Assembly (NCBI GenBank): GCA_963815935.1 | Contig: CAWFIL010000006.1 | Location: forward strand, 62,001 to 126,000 | Direction of reading: 5' to 3' | DNA: 64,000 nucleotides | From: JARIHD01 sp963815935 | Lineage (GTDB): Bacteria > Patescibacteriota > Saccharimonadia > Saccharimonadales > UBA4665 | Shown here: positions 17,280 to 26,573 of the stretch, in pieces | Layout of the letters: every line of letters begins with the position of its first letter | How positions within the stretch are numbered: position 1 is the first letter of the stretch | Notes under the pieces: generated by a model | Told to the model about the DNA's origin: nothing | The model's database searches: none | The model's input: only the letters and a program-made list of their open reading frames with translations | Made by a program: the position numbers and the translations under genes

Positions 17280-17335
17280 GCACCAGGCCGGCCTAACGGC
17301 CAAGCGGATGATGGGCGGATAGGGCCAACTGGTGC
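17280..17335 (+). other. Long hairpin after the second GC-rich gene
   Basis: GCACCAGGCC (17280-17289) pairs with GGCC-AA-CTGGTGC (17323-17335), with smaller GGCC pairs inside the loop. No T tract follows. Confidence 0.5.
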
Positions 17336-17492
17336 GCTTTGCGTGCTTCCTACTCCCAACCCAACCTCTATCTGTTCGTCATCCGCTTATATAAGTGTGT
17401 GCTTATACTGACGAGCCGAAAACGGCGAAAAGCGAGTGGCACAAAGTGCTTATGATAAAATGAGAGGAAATAAGTCCGTAGGAGGGCACCTC

Positions 17493-18065
17493 ATGAATCG
17501 AAGCACAGTAGATAGACTCATATCGTCTGCGGGTCTAGTTATCTCGGCAGTACTTTTCGCTGCATCAGCTGGCTTGCTGTTTGCGCATAGCTTTATTCAT
17601 AAACAAGTACACGACCAATTGGCTGCTCAGAAGATTGAGTTCCCTCTCAAGGGCAGTGCCTCTTTGGCGGCTCTTCCGAAGGACGACGAAGCTAAGGTAG
17701 CTAAATATGCTGGCCAGCAACTTTTGACCGGTGCTCAAGCCGAAACCTTTGCCGACCACTACATTGCTGTGCACCTCAAGAACATTGGTGGTGGCAAAAC
17801 ATACTCCCAATTGAGCGCGGCATCAATTGCAGACCCCACCAACCAGGCATTAGTGGGCAAGGTGCAGACCGTCTTTCGCGGCGAAACGCTCCGTGGTCTA
17901 TTGCTGAATGCCTACGCGTTTGACACGATGGCTGTGGTGGCTGGCTATGCTGCTTTTGGAGCGTTTGCAGCCGCTGTTATATTATTGATTCTTGCGGGTC
18001 TGGGCTTTATGCACGCCGGCAAAGCCGCTCACACAACCAAAGCAACATCCAAAAAACGTCGTTAA
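17493..18065 (+). CDS. LigA-like membrane protein with extracytoplasmic domain
   Basis: 190 residues: a membrane helix at about residues 10-32, an outside domain (HSFIHKQVHDQLAAQKIEFP, KYAGQQLLTGAQAETFADHYIAVHL, GGKTYSQLS, FRGETLRGLLLNAYAF), a second helix at about 148-175 and a basic end. From memory this resembles actinobacterial membrane proteins often misnamed 'aromatic ring-opening dioxygenase LigA'; no dioxygenase residues are seen. The start at 17493 has AGGAGG upstream. It may have been exchanged with an actinobacterial host. Stop overlaps the convergent gene by 4 bases. Confidence 0.65.
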   Translation: MNRSTVDRLISSAGLVISAVLFAASAGLLFAHSFIHKQVHDQLAAQKIEFPLKGSASLAALPKDDEAKVAKYAGQQLLTGAQAETFADHYIAVHLKNIGGGKTYSQLSAASIADPTNQALVGKVQTVFRGETLRGLLLNAYAFDTMAVVAGYAAFGAFAAAVILLILAGLGFMHAGKAAHTTKATSKKRR

Positions 18066-18793
18066 TTTTGAACAGCTACAGAGATGTCGGCATATACAAG
18101 GCCGGTTGTCATCTGTGGCTGTTCTTTTAGTATTGCACCGTCGGGGCTAATGATCACCGTACAGCCGTAACTAGTAAAGTTGTCCTCTTGGGTAACAATG
18201 TCGGCTGATACAACCCAGCATTTGGTTTGCTTTGCCCGCTCTACCAGATTAGTAATGTGCTGATCGCGGTATACCACAGCCTTGGTGGTCGGTAGTTTGT
18301 TATTGAGCGGATAAAACAGTAGCTTGGCCCCGGCGCCCAGTAATGCCTTGGCACCGTCGGCAAACCGGGCGTCGTAGCAGATATTTATCCCAAAGGTGGT
18401 CTGCCCAACTTCAAAGACGGGGTATGTATAGCCGGCGGTAAAGTTTGTCTCAAATAGATGCACCTTGCGGTATCTGCCAAGTAGTTTGCCGGCTTGGATT
18501 ACCACGGCTGTATTGTAGAAGGAGCCACCCTCTTGCTCGATCATGCCCAGTATGCAAGCAGCGTTATACCGGGATAGCTTGTCTAGAATGGCCTTGAACG
18601 AGTCGGATCCGAGGGTCAGGGCTCGCTTTGTCGTCTCTTCGTTACTCAGTGTGTAGCCTTGCAGGAAACACTCCGGAAGACACACAATGCTAACTCCGAG
18701 TGTGTCTGCTTGCAAAAGCGCATCACAAATGCGTCTCGTTGCTTCCGAGATGTTTCCCTGGAGATCGGGCATTTGTACTGCAGCCACGCGCAT
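18062..18793 (-). CDS. Carbon-nitrogen hydrolase (nitrilase superfamily)
   Basis: 243 residues. The Glu-Lys-Cys triad of the superfamily is present: LPECFLQGY, YRKVHLFETNF and NICYDARFAD. It should hydrolyse a non-peptide C-N bond (amide or nitrile); the substrate is unknown. Start chosen at 18793 (MRVAAVQM), because TATAGT with an upstream TG ends 7 bases before it; the longer open frame upstream adds only non-family sequence. Confidence 0.85.
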   Translation of the reverse strand: MRVAAVQMPDLQGNISEATRRICDALLQADTLGVSIVCLPECFLQGYTLSNEETTKRALTLGSDSFKAILDKLSRYNAACILGMIEQEGGSFYNTAVVIQAGKLLGRYRKVHLFETNFTAGYTYPVFEVGQTTFGINICYDARFADGAKALLGAGAKLLFYPLNNKLPTTKAVVYRDQHITNLVERAKQTKCWVVSADIVTQEDNFTSYGCTVIISPDGAILKEQPQMTTGLVYADISVAVQN

Positions 18794-18935
18794 ACAATGT
18801 ACTATAGCACCCGCTACGTTACGGCCAATGGTCTGTACGCTTGCACTTAAGGACGATGGTCTGGGTGATGGGGCTCTTGTAGATACGCTATGTATAGCGT
18901 GCTGTGCTACGATACTAGTACTAAGGAGTTGTGCT

Positions 18936-19358
18936 ATGGCGGCAGTGCAAAACAACAATGAGTTTTCGGGTGTCTGGTATTGCGGGTATTCTTACCCAAG
19001 CAATCAACACGAAGGTCAGGATCTCAGTGAATACTACGGGGTAATGTACCAAAAGGGCAATAAGCTTACGCTTCAAAGCCTGCCAAATCACGCAGAATCG
19101 ACGCTACTGCTCAAATTGACGGTCGTCGATGATCTAGCCACAGGTTATTGGGAGGAGGGCACTTCTCCGACGGGTGAATTTGCGGGAGCTATTTATTCTG
19201 GCGCGGTGCAGCTTATAGTTGCCGACGACGGTAAGCATATGCAAGGCAAGTGGGTAGGTATTGGGCAGGATGACGGCGTTCGAAAGATATACGGAGGGGA
19301 GTGGACCTTGCGCCGTGCTGGAACCAAGGAATTGGCTCGGGCTAACGTTAGAACATAG
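18936..19358 (+). CDS. Hypothetical protein, beta-rich
   Basis: 140 residues, start chosen at ATG 18936 with AAGGAG upstream. The sequence (FSGVWYCGYSYPSN, YYGVMYQKGNKLTLQSL, LKLTVVDDLATGYWEEGTSP, GKWVGIGQDDGVRKIYGGEWTL) alternates in a way that suggests a small beta barrel, as in lipocalin- or avidin-like folds. No signal peptide. Family not identified. Confidence 0.6.
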   Translation: MAAVQNNNEFSGVWYCGYSYPSNQHEGQDLSEYYGVMYQKGNKLTLQSLPNHAESTLLLKLTVVDDLATGYWEEGTSPTGEFAGAIYSGAVQLIVADDGKHMQGKWVGIGQDDGVRKIYGGEWTLRRAGTKELARANVRT

Positions 19359-19421
19359 TCCGAAGGTGATTCTTTGTAATGCATTTTGTAGTTTGTACAC
19401 TACATGAAATAATATGTATGT

Positions 19422-21110
19422 ATGAGTATCCCAGAGGCACTACCTCCACAAGATGAGGTAGTAGAGTTAGAACCCCAAGAATTTGAAACTAACGCAGGCA
19501 TCGACTGGGCACTGAGCGTTCGCAAAGCCGGTGCCGCCGCTGCGCTAGCCGGTGCCGCTTTCTTTGGCGGCTTTGTGGCTGGCGACATGTTACCTACACA
19601 GGTAGAGCTTGGGCCGCACAACGCAACAGTTCAATTGACACCCAATGATCGCGCAACCCTAGACCTAGGGCCGATCGGAAGCGCCAATGCCCCCAGCCCG
19701 CTACATATAGGACCGCTGCATGCCGGAGGTGTCAAAATTGTCGTCAAAGAAATACCAGATGGCGATGGGGCGCCACTTGGCCCTAACGAAGTGCGCCAAT
19801 ACGAGCAATTTTTTAGTGCCCCTGGCCGGCATGCCATGGTAACGACAATCGAGGATGCGCTATTGCGGCGTGGCATTGAGGCTGGTCTGATTGCGGCGGG
19901 TGGTGTGTTGCTGGCAGGTTGGGTGTTGCGTTCTTCTGGACGGGAGGCTGTTGCGGAAGCCCTTAAGAGCCGTCGAATGTTGGCTGTAGTGGGCGCAGGC
20001 CTGGCAAGCGCGGTGCTTGCGAGTAGCACACCGGCACCAGCTGTCACGCCGCGTCCCGAAAATGCAGTGCTTGCTGCGCTGGGAGTGCATGACATAAACG
20101 TGGACGGAAAAGCCCTCGAAACAGCTGTCAACAAATACGGGCCGGCTGCGATTGACTACGTACACAAGCTAGACGCCTACTATGGTGGTATACAACATAG
20201 TCTGCAGACAGCCTACGATACCAAACGTACCCAAGAAAAAAATGATCCCCAAAACGTGGCAACCAAGATGCTGAACGACGGTGCCGCCGAGTCGGTGCTT
20301 TGGATATCCGACAACCACTGCAACACCGAAACCGCTGGCATTGCCGCTGATATGGCCAAACGTATGCACGCTGTCTTTGTAATGGATACTGGCGACCAGA
20401 CGATGGGTGGTACGAGCGCAGAACGGCTATGCGTGTCCATTTTGCCACAACGTCTTGGCAGCAAAATCCCCGTCGTTGTATCTTTAGGCAACCACGATAG
20501 TCGCGGAGTTACTGCAACGACAGACGAAGAGTTAGGGTATGTTGTGTTACAGGGCAAGGTTGTCGGGCTCAAGGGCTACACAATCTTGGGCGACAGTGAT
20601 GTAATGCGTAACTCCTTTGGTGAGTCGTATCACCAAGAGGGGCCAGTAACCCCAGCTGACCTAAGTGCCCAACTGGCAGAAACGGCGCGCCAAGCTGGTG
20701 GTGTTGACCTACTAATGATCCACGAGCCACAGGAGGCTGACGCCACGGTAGCGGGCGCGTGGGCTAAGTTTGCTGCTTCTGGACATACGCACGTAGAGAG
20801 TGGCCCTGTTACTGCTATTTCGGCAGACAGTACACGGTATACGTATAGAATGGTGAACGGGACTACTGGCGGTGCGGCTCCCAATAAAATGACATTTGAG
20901 AGCCAGCTGGGTAAAGACGCCACGATGATTGAACTAGTGTTTAGTAAACAAACTAAGGAACCGCTTGGCTACCGCAATATAATCATGCACCCGAACGGGA
21001 CGGTCGAGGTGGGTGACGTTACGCCTTTTGAGAAGCCCAGTCTGAAACCAGCCAGTCAGGGAGGCCAGCCCTCTGGCCCAACACCCTCACCAACACCAAG
21101 TAGGTATTGA
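19422..21110 (+). CDS. Membrane-anchored metallophosphoesterase
   Basis: 562 residues. Two hydrophobic segments at about residues 31-54 and 151-168 bracket a first external region; a third lies near 188-203. The calcineurin-type phosphoesterase domain fills about residues 290-480, with metal-site motifs ISDNH, DTGDQT, LGNHDSRG, MIHEPQ and SGHTHVE. The tail is Pro/Ser/Gly-rich. The first motif is SDNH rather than the usual DxH, with Asp kept. Probably a cell-surface enzyme. TAATAT ends 6 bases before the ATG. Confidence 0.8.
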   Translation: MSIPEALPPQDEVVELEPQEFETNAGIDWALSVRKAGAAAALAGAAFFGGFVAGDMLPTQVELGPHNATVQLTPNDRATLDLGPIGSANAPSPLHIGPLHAGGVKIVVKEIPDGDGAPLGPNEVRQYEQFFSAPGRHAMVTTIEDALLRRGIEAGLIAAGGVLLAGWVLRSSGREAVAEALKSRRMLAVVGAGLASAVLASSTPAPAVTPRPENAVLAALGVHDINVDGKALETAVNKYGPAAIDYVHKLDAYYGGIQHSLQTAYDTKRTQEKNDPQNVATKMLNDGAAESVLWISDNHCNTETAGIAADMAKRMHAVFVMDTGDQTMGGTSAERLCVSILPQRLGSKIPVVVSLGNHDSRGVTATTDEELGYVVLQGKVVGLKGYTILGDSDVMRNSFGESYHQEGPVTPADLSAQLAETARQAGGVDLLMIHEPQEADATVAGAWAKFAASGHTHVESGPVTAISADSTRYTYRMVNGTTGGAAPNKMTFESQLGKDATMIELVFSKQTKEPLGYRNIIMHPNGTVEVGDVTPFEKPSLKPASQGGQPSGPTPSPTPSRY

Positions 21111-21210
21111 TTTTGTTAGTTAAGCGGCCCCCACTTTCTACCCGGCACTTTATTATGTATACTCTACATAAGATTTAGACTTTAACCAAAGTAGGGTAGA
21201 ATAAACACAT

Positions 21211-22687
21211 ATGAATTGGAAGGTTATTGCTCGTTCGTTGAGCCACCAAGATATGCGGAAGCGCATTTTTGTTGTACTTGGTATTTTATTGGTATTTCGT
21301 ATTTTGGCACACATTCCTGTGCCACTAAGCGACCCACAAACACTGAAGCAGGTGCTACAAAACCTCTTCAACAACGAGAACACCCCGCAACTGCTAAGTT
21401 TTATTAACGTTTTATCTGGTGGAGCGCTTGCAAACTTCTCGATTATGATCGCTGGGTCTGGGGCCATACATTAACGCCTCAATTATTATGCAGCTTCTGA
21501 CTAAGGCTATTCCAAAGCTAGAGGCTCTACAAAAAGAGGGCGAGTACGGTCAAAAGAAGATCAACCAGATGACTCGTGTGCTGACCTTCCCGCTGGCGAT
21601 TATTCAGTCGATTGGTGCGATTTACCTAGTTCGTCAATCTGCGCAACAGATCGGCGGTATTGGTGACATCACGGCTCACACTTCACTCTTGCAGTGGGCG
21701 CTGATGGTGGCAGCATTAACTGGTGGTTCTATGCTCCTAATGTGGCTGGGTGAGCAAATTACCGAGCAGAGTGTCGGTAACGGTATCTCGCTGATTATTA
21801 CTGTTGGTATTGTGAGCAGCCTGCCTGGTTCGGTTGCCAATGTCTGGAATAGTGTGTTTGACGGCACGAGTCATTGGTCGATGTTCGGCTGGTGGCTTCC
21901 AGTGAATAAGGGCGGTTTGTTTGTGGCACTACTGTTATTGCTGGCGGTGCTGGTGGTAACTTGGATTGTGGTAATGCTCAATGAAGCTGCTCGACGTCTT
22001 ACGATCAACTACGCCAAAGCGCGTACAGGGCAATCGCACCTATGGTGGAGTAACAACCGTGCTGCCGGTTAAGCTGATTACGGCTGGAGTGGTGCCGATT
22101 ATCTTTGCTGTGGCCTTCCTAAGCGTGCCGCCAGTTTGCCGGTCAGCTCCTGAGTAGCAATCACAGCGCCCACTTGGCGCACATTGGTCAGAATCTGGTT
22201 GCCTGGTTCCAGGCACCCACGGCCACTAGCTTTGCTGCCGGTGGCTGGCAACCGTTCATTTATCCGGCAGCCTACTTCTTGCTTGTATTCGTGTTTACGT
22301 TCTTTTACACCAGTATTACGTTTAACACCAAAGAGATCGCCGAGAACCTGCAAAAGCAGGGTGGCTTCATGGAGGGCGTCCGTTCTGGTCACCAAACAGA
22401 GAAGTATTTGAGCAAGATTGTTAACCGTTTAACGCTGTTTGGTGCGATCGGCTCTTGGCCTGTTGGCTATGATACCGATTATCGCCCAGGCATTCATTAC
22501 TACAAGTATTGCCATTCAGGGCACCAGTGTATTGATCTTGGTATCCGTGTCGCTTGAAACCCTGCGTTCCGTCGAATCCCGCGCTCTTATGGTCACCTAC
22601 GATCAGTATTCTGAGCCAGAATTCTTTACCGATGTCGAAAAACAATGCTGAAGCACAGGCCCCAAGAAGCGTCGCTTTGGAGCTTGA
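21211..22687 (+). CDS. secY: Protein translocase subunit SecY, several frameshifts
   Basis: Channel subunit of the Sec translocon. Conserved parts occur in successive frames: start with FVVLGILLVFRILAHIPVP-like residues, NFSIMIAG, then INASIIMQLLTKAIPKLEALQKEGE, the GNGISLIITVGIV segment, VTTVLPVKLITAGVVPIIF, and FFYTSITFNTKEIAENLQKQGGF. At least five shifts are needed (near 21463, 22025, 22130, 22452 and 22640). The probable end is PKKRRFGA at 22687. TAGAAT ends 8 bases before the ATG. Adk and map, often next to secY, are absent. Confidence 0.88.
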
Positions 22688-22784
22688 TGACACTGCGATC
22701 AGTAAGAGGTAGATAATCTCTGGCGGTACTGGTTGTAAAAACTCTGTTAGAATGTTGCGTATACTATAATTGCTTGTTATATTT

Positions 22785-23006
22785 ATGGCAGCAAATAAGG
22801 AAGTAATCGAGTTAACAGGAACAATTATAGAGACCCTCCCAGGTACTCAGTTTCGAGTCGAACTCGAGAATGGCCATCAAATTATAGCTCACGTCGCCGG
22901 TAAGATGCGCAAGCATTACATTCGTATCGTGCCAGGTGACAGCGTTACGGTTGAGTTGACCCCTTACGATCTTACGAAGGGCAGAATCACCTATCGCAAA
23001 TCCTAA
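22785..23006 (+). CDS. infA: Translation initiation factor IF-1
   Basis: 73 residues, one OB fold: KEVIELTGTIIETLPGTQFRVELENGHQIIAHVAGKMRKHYIRIVPGDSVTVELTPYDLTKGRITYRKS. Intact. Start taken at 22785; a longer open frame adds five residues not seen in IF-1. TATACT/TATAAT lie 15-25 bases upstream. Confidence 0.96.
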   Translation: MAANKEVIELTGTIIETLPGTQFRVELENGHQIIAHVAGKMRKHYIRIVPGDSVTVELTPYDLTKGRITYRKS

Positions 23007-23039
23007 AGTAGGGCGTTTCGCGCGAAAGCCTTACTTTAT
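23007..23039 (+). terminator. Hairpin between infA and rpmJ, possible terminator or attenuator
   Basis: AAGTAGGGC pairs with GCCTTACTT (one G-T pair) around a short loop, followed by TATTTAAAT. It lies directly after the infA stop. Confidence 0.45.
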
Positions 23040-23089
23040 TTAAATATCAACTAAGCAGTGAGTCACACTCTGAAAGGAGCATGATCCGC

Positions 23090-23223
23090 ATGAAAGTGCG
23101 TGCAAGTGTCAAAAAGATCAGTCCAGACGACAAAATCGTTTGGCGCGGCCGTGGCAAGGGTGGCAAGGCCAGCTCTACGTTATCAACAAGTTAAAGCCTA
23201 AGCACAAGCAGAGGCAGGGTTAG
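23090..23223 (+). CDS. rpmJ: 50S ribosomal protein L36, zinc-free form, frameshifted
   Basis: bL36, near 38-44 residues. The start MKVRASVKKISPDDKIVWR and the end YVINKLKPKHKQRQG are clear but in different frames, with a shift near 23165-23180. ISPDDK replaces the zinc-binding CxxC of the usual form. AAAGGAG lies upstream. Confidence 0.85.
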
Positions 23224-23225
23224 TT

Positions 23226-23614
23226 ATGGCACGAATTTCTGGAGTAACCATTCCAACCGACAAGCAAGTATGGATTGCCCTTGACTTATGTGTATGGTAT
23301 TGGCCCCAAGACCAGCTACGATATCCTGGCAGCAGCTAAGGTTGAGCCAACGGTCCGCGTTAAGGACCTGACTGACGCCGAAATCTCCCGTATCCAGGAC
23401 TATATCAACGAGGACTACACCGTAGAAGGTGAGTTGCAGCGTATTGTAACCGGTAACATTAAGCGTCTTAAGGACATTAATGCTTACCGTGGTTTGCGCC
23501 ACAAGGCTAACTTGCCAGCTCGCGGTCAACGCACCAAGACTAACGCCCGTACCCGCCGTGGTAAGAAAGACGACAGTCGGTGGCACCGCTAAGAAGGTAG
23601 CATCTAAGACCTAG
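23226..23614 (+). CDS. rpsM: 30S ribosomal protein S13, two frameshifts
   Basis: uS13 in the subunit head. MARISGVTIPTDKQVWIAL begins at 23226; a shift near 23280 leads to TYVYGIGPKTSYDILAAAKVEP, then KRLKDINAYRGLRHKANLPARGQRTKTNARTRRGK. An extra base near 23570 separates the last part (TVGGTAKKVASKT, stop 23614). Confidence 0.9.
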
Positions 23615-23621
23615 GAATGAT

Positions 23622-24056
23622 ATGGCAGATAGCAGACTACTGAGCAGAACGACTAACTACTAGCAGCAGTGCCAAGCCAAGCAAAGAAAGCCAAGCGCAC
23701 TGTGCCTGCCGGTCAGGTGCACGTTTTGGCGACCTTTAACAACACAATTATTACCTTTACCGACCAGCACGGTGGCGCTATCAGCCGCCTGTAGTGCTGG
23801 TGCTTGCGGTTTCCGTGGCTCCAAGAAGGGCACTGCCTATGCAGCTCAGGTCGCCGCCGAAAAAGCGGGCCAGATTGCCAAACAGCAGTATGGCCTTACT
23901 AAAGCTGACGTATACGTTAAGGGTGTTGGCCTTGGCCGCGACGCCGCTGTTCGCGCACTCGCTGGCCTCGACATTCACGTAGAAAGCATTAAAGATGTAA
24001 CTGGCGTGCCACATGGTGGTGTCCGTCCAAGAAAGCACGACGCATTTAGGGAATAA
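23622..24056 (+). CDS. rpsK: 30S ribosomal protein S11, frameshifted
   Basis: uS11 on the platform. The first 20 codons are scrambled by shifts; AKRTVPAGQVHVLATFNNTIITFTDQHGGAIS is then clear. An extra C near 23790 separates it from SAGACGFRGSKKGTAYAAQVAAEKAG and the C-terminal DVTGVPHGGVRPRKHDAF. The total is a multiple of three, so the shifts compensate. Confidence 0.9.
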
Positions 24057-24057
24057 T

Positions 24058-24677
24058 ATGGCACGAGATACTCAATCCATTGTAAAAATGACCCGCCGTG
24101 AAGGCTATGCTCTTCACCCCAAGGCACACAAAGCCCTCGTTAAGCGCAGCACCCCTGCCCGGCCAGCAGGCGAAACGGTCGCCGTCCAAACAAGCCAAGC
24201 CAATACTCTTTGCAGCTTCGTGAGAAGCAGAAGGTTAAGCGTCTGTATGGCCTGTTGGAGCGCCAGTTTAGCAACCTTATGAAGGAAGCTAGCCGCAAAC
24301 AAGGCCAATCTGGCGAAGTTCTCTTGCAATTGCTTGAACACCGCATTGACAACGCCGTTTACCGCGCTGGTTTCGCGCCAAGCCGCCGCGCTGCCCGTCA
24401 GCTCGTAACCCATGGTCACTTCATGCTGAATGGCCGTCGCGTCGACATTCCTTCCGCTCGTCTTCGTCCTGGTGACGAACTTGTTGTACGCGACCACAGC
24501 AAAGAAACCGAATACTTTAAGAAGATTGATGATGTTAGCCCAGCTCCTAGCGCTACGCCAGGCTGGCTAAAGGTAAACCGTAAGAAAGTAGCAGTTACCA
24601 TCACTGGCCTGCCAACTCGTGACGACGCCGAACCAGATATTAATGAGCAACTAATCGTAGAATATTACTCACGCTAA
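24058..24677 (+). CDS. rpsD: 30S ribosomal protein S4, frameshifted
   Basis: uS4, 16S rRNA 5'-domain assembly and mRNA entry. MARDTQSIVKMTRREGYALHPKAHKALVKRS starts at 24058; shifts between about 24150 and 24215 lead to LREKQKVKRLYGLLERQFSNLMKEASRKQG. The S4 RNA-binding domain (RIDNAVYRAGFAPSRRAARQLVTHGHFMLNGRRVDIPS) is intact. Confidence 0.92.
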
Positions 24678-24692
24678 GGGAGGATGAGTTAG

Positions 24693-25644
24693 ATGTCAAA
24701 AATGATTCACACACCAGGACTCGTTCAATGTAGACGAGCACAGCGCAACAAGTGCAACTTTTGCTGTTGAGCCACTGCACAGCGGCTACGGTATGACCCT
24801 TGGCAACAGCCTCCGTCGTGTATTGCTCTCTAGCATTGCCGGTGCTGCCGTTACTAGCTTTAAGATCGAAGGCGCTACCCACGAATTCACCACCATTCAA
24901 GGGCGTTAAAGAAGATGTCGTTGACATCATGCTTAACCTCAAGGGCGTACGTTTCCGCGTGTATGGCGACGAGCCTCAGAACCTGCGCATTGTCAAAAAA
25001 GGCAAGGGCGTAGTAACAGCCAAGGACATCCAGACTAACGCTGATGTCGAAATCGTTAACCCCGACCACGTTATTGCTACTATCGATGACGACAAAACTA
25101 AGTTTGTTATGGACTTGGTCGTCGAAACTGGCCGTGGTTACCGCACTATCGAAGAAGGCGCCGCTAAGAAGGCTAGCGACATGATTGCCGTTGACGCCAT
25201 CTTTAGCCCAGTTCTGCGTGTTCGCTACAAGGTTGAGAACACCCGTGTTGGCCAGATGACTGACCTCGACAAGCTACTGATTACCATCGATACTGATGGT
25301 TCTATCACCCCTCGTGATGCTTTTGAAGAAGCTGCCGCAATTTTGGTCAACCAGTACACCGCACTTGCTGGTAAGACTCGCGTTGAAGCTGCCGAGCAGC
25401 TAGTACCGACTGGCCAAGCCGCAACCGGCGCTGATATGCTGAAGGCGACGAGCCAGCCGCACTCAAGACTTCAATCGAAGACCTGAACCTGTCTGCTCGC
25501 ACCACCAACGCACTCATCAACAACGACATCCACACTATCAAGGATTTGTTTAGCTTGAGTGACGCTGAATTACGTGACCTGAAAGGTTTTGGCAGCAAAG
25601 CTCTCGACGAAGTTAAAGAAAAATTAGCGGAGTTGGAGCTCTAG
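24693..25644 (+). CDS. rpoA: RNA polymerase alpha subunit, several frameshifts
   Basis: Alpha subunit, scaffold for RNA polymerase assembly. N-terminal domain: FAVEPLHSGYGMTLGNSLRRVLLSSIAGAAVTSFKIEGATHEF, then VKEDVVDIMLNLKGVRF in the next frame. The C-terminal domain (ARTTNALINNDIHTIKDLFSLSDAELRDLKGFGSKALDEVKEKL), which contacts UP elements and activators, follows a shift near 25445. Other shifts are near 24715 and 24900. Expected length about 317 residues. Confidence 0.92.
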
Positions 25645-25646
25645 AC

Positions 25647-26132
25647 ATGCATCGTCACGGATATAAAGGCCGAAAATTGCACCGCGAGCGCGACCAACGC
25701 AGAAGCGCTAATGAAGGGCTTGGCTGATTCGCTGGTAAAGTACGAGTCAATCGAGACTACTCTTGCCTAAGGCCAAAGAAGTGGTGCCTTACGTAGAAAA
25801 ACTAATCACCAAGGCTAAAAAGGGTGATCTTCACAACCGCCGCCAGGTTATTGAGTGGTCTTCAGACTGTAGCATCTGCCCACAAGCTGGTTGATGAAAT
25901 CGCTCCAAAGCTCAAGGGCCGCAACAGTGGCCACCTCCGCATCGAGAAGACTCGCATGCGTCGTGGTGACAACGCTCAGCTGGCCCGCGTCAGCTTTGTA
26001 GACGACCTCAAGGAAGCACCCGTAGCCAAGGCAGCCGCTAAGGCCGACAAGCCTGCTGAAAAGAAAGCTGAAGCTAAGCCAGTTGCTAAAACTCCTGCCA
26101 AAAAGGCAACCGCCAAGAAGGAGGAGAAGTAA
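25647..26132 (+). CDS. rplQ: 50S ribosomal protein L17, frameshifted
   Basis: bL17. MHRHGYKGRKLHRERDQR at the start, MKGLADSLVKYESIETTL in the next frame, then KAKEVVPYVEKLITKAKKGDLHNRRQVIEW and VDEIAPKLKGRNSGHLRIEKTRMRRGDNAQLARV. Shifts lie near 25707, 25768 and 25858. A Lys/Ala-rich tail of about 40 residues exceeds the normal L17 end. Confidence 0.9.
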
Positions 26133-26572
26133 TGAAGACCTATAGCGCAAAGCCAACCGACGTAACACGCAAGTGGTACGTTATTGACGCCTCTCAGGCA
26201 CCATTGGGCCGTGTAGCAACCCAGATTGCTAAGCTCTTGACTGGTAAAGACAAGCCAATGTTTACCCATCACATCGACGTAGGCGACTACGTTGTGGTCA
26301 TCAACGCTGCTCACGTACAAGTTACGGGCAACAAGATGGACACCAAGATGTACTACAGCCACAGTGGCCACCCAGGTGGCCTTAAGGAAGCAACCATGCG
26401 CGAAAAGCAGGCCAAAGATCCTACTAACGCCATCTTCCATGCTGTACGCGGTATGCTGCCAGTTAACAAGCTGCGCGATGCACGCCTCGAGCGTCTAAAG
26501 ATCTACGCAGACGCTGAGCACAACCACGCTGCGCAGAAGCCAGAAGTTATCACTGTAAAGGAGGCCAAGTAG
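26132..26572 (+). CDS. rplM: 50S ribosomal protein L13
   Basis: uL13, 146 residues, intact: KWYVIDASQAPLGRVATQIAKLLTGKDKPMFTHHIDVGDYVVVINA, HSGHPGGLKEATM, AVRGMLPVNKLRDARLERLKIYADAEHNH. Overlaps the L17 stop by one base and precedes S9, the usual pair. Confidence 0.96.
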   Translation: MKTYSAKPTDVTRKWYVIDASQAPLGRVATQIAKLLTGKDKPMFTHHIDVGDYVVVINAAHVQVTGNKMDTKMYYSHSGHPGGLKEATMREKQAKDPTNAIFHAVRGMLPVNKLRDARLERLKIYADAEHNHAAQKPEVITVKEAK

Positions 26573-26573
26573 T

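Noticed and set aside
21211..25870. Alternative genetic code or programmed frameshifting as a cause of the broken reading frames
   Set aside because: TGA ends intact genes normally (for example at 21,110), and the breaks are indels in random places in many unrelated genes, without slippery-site or stem patterns.
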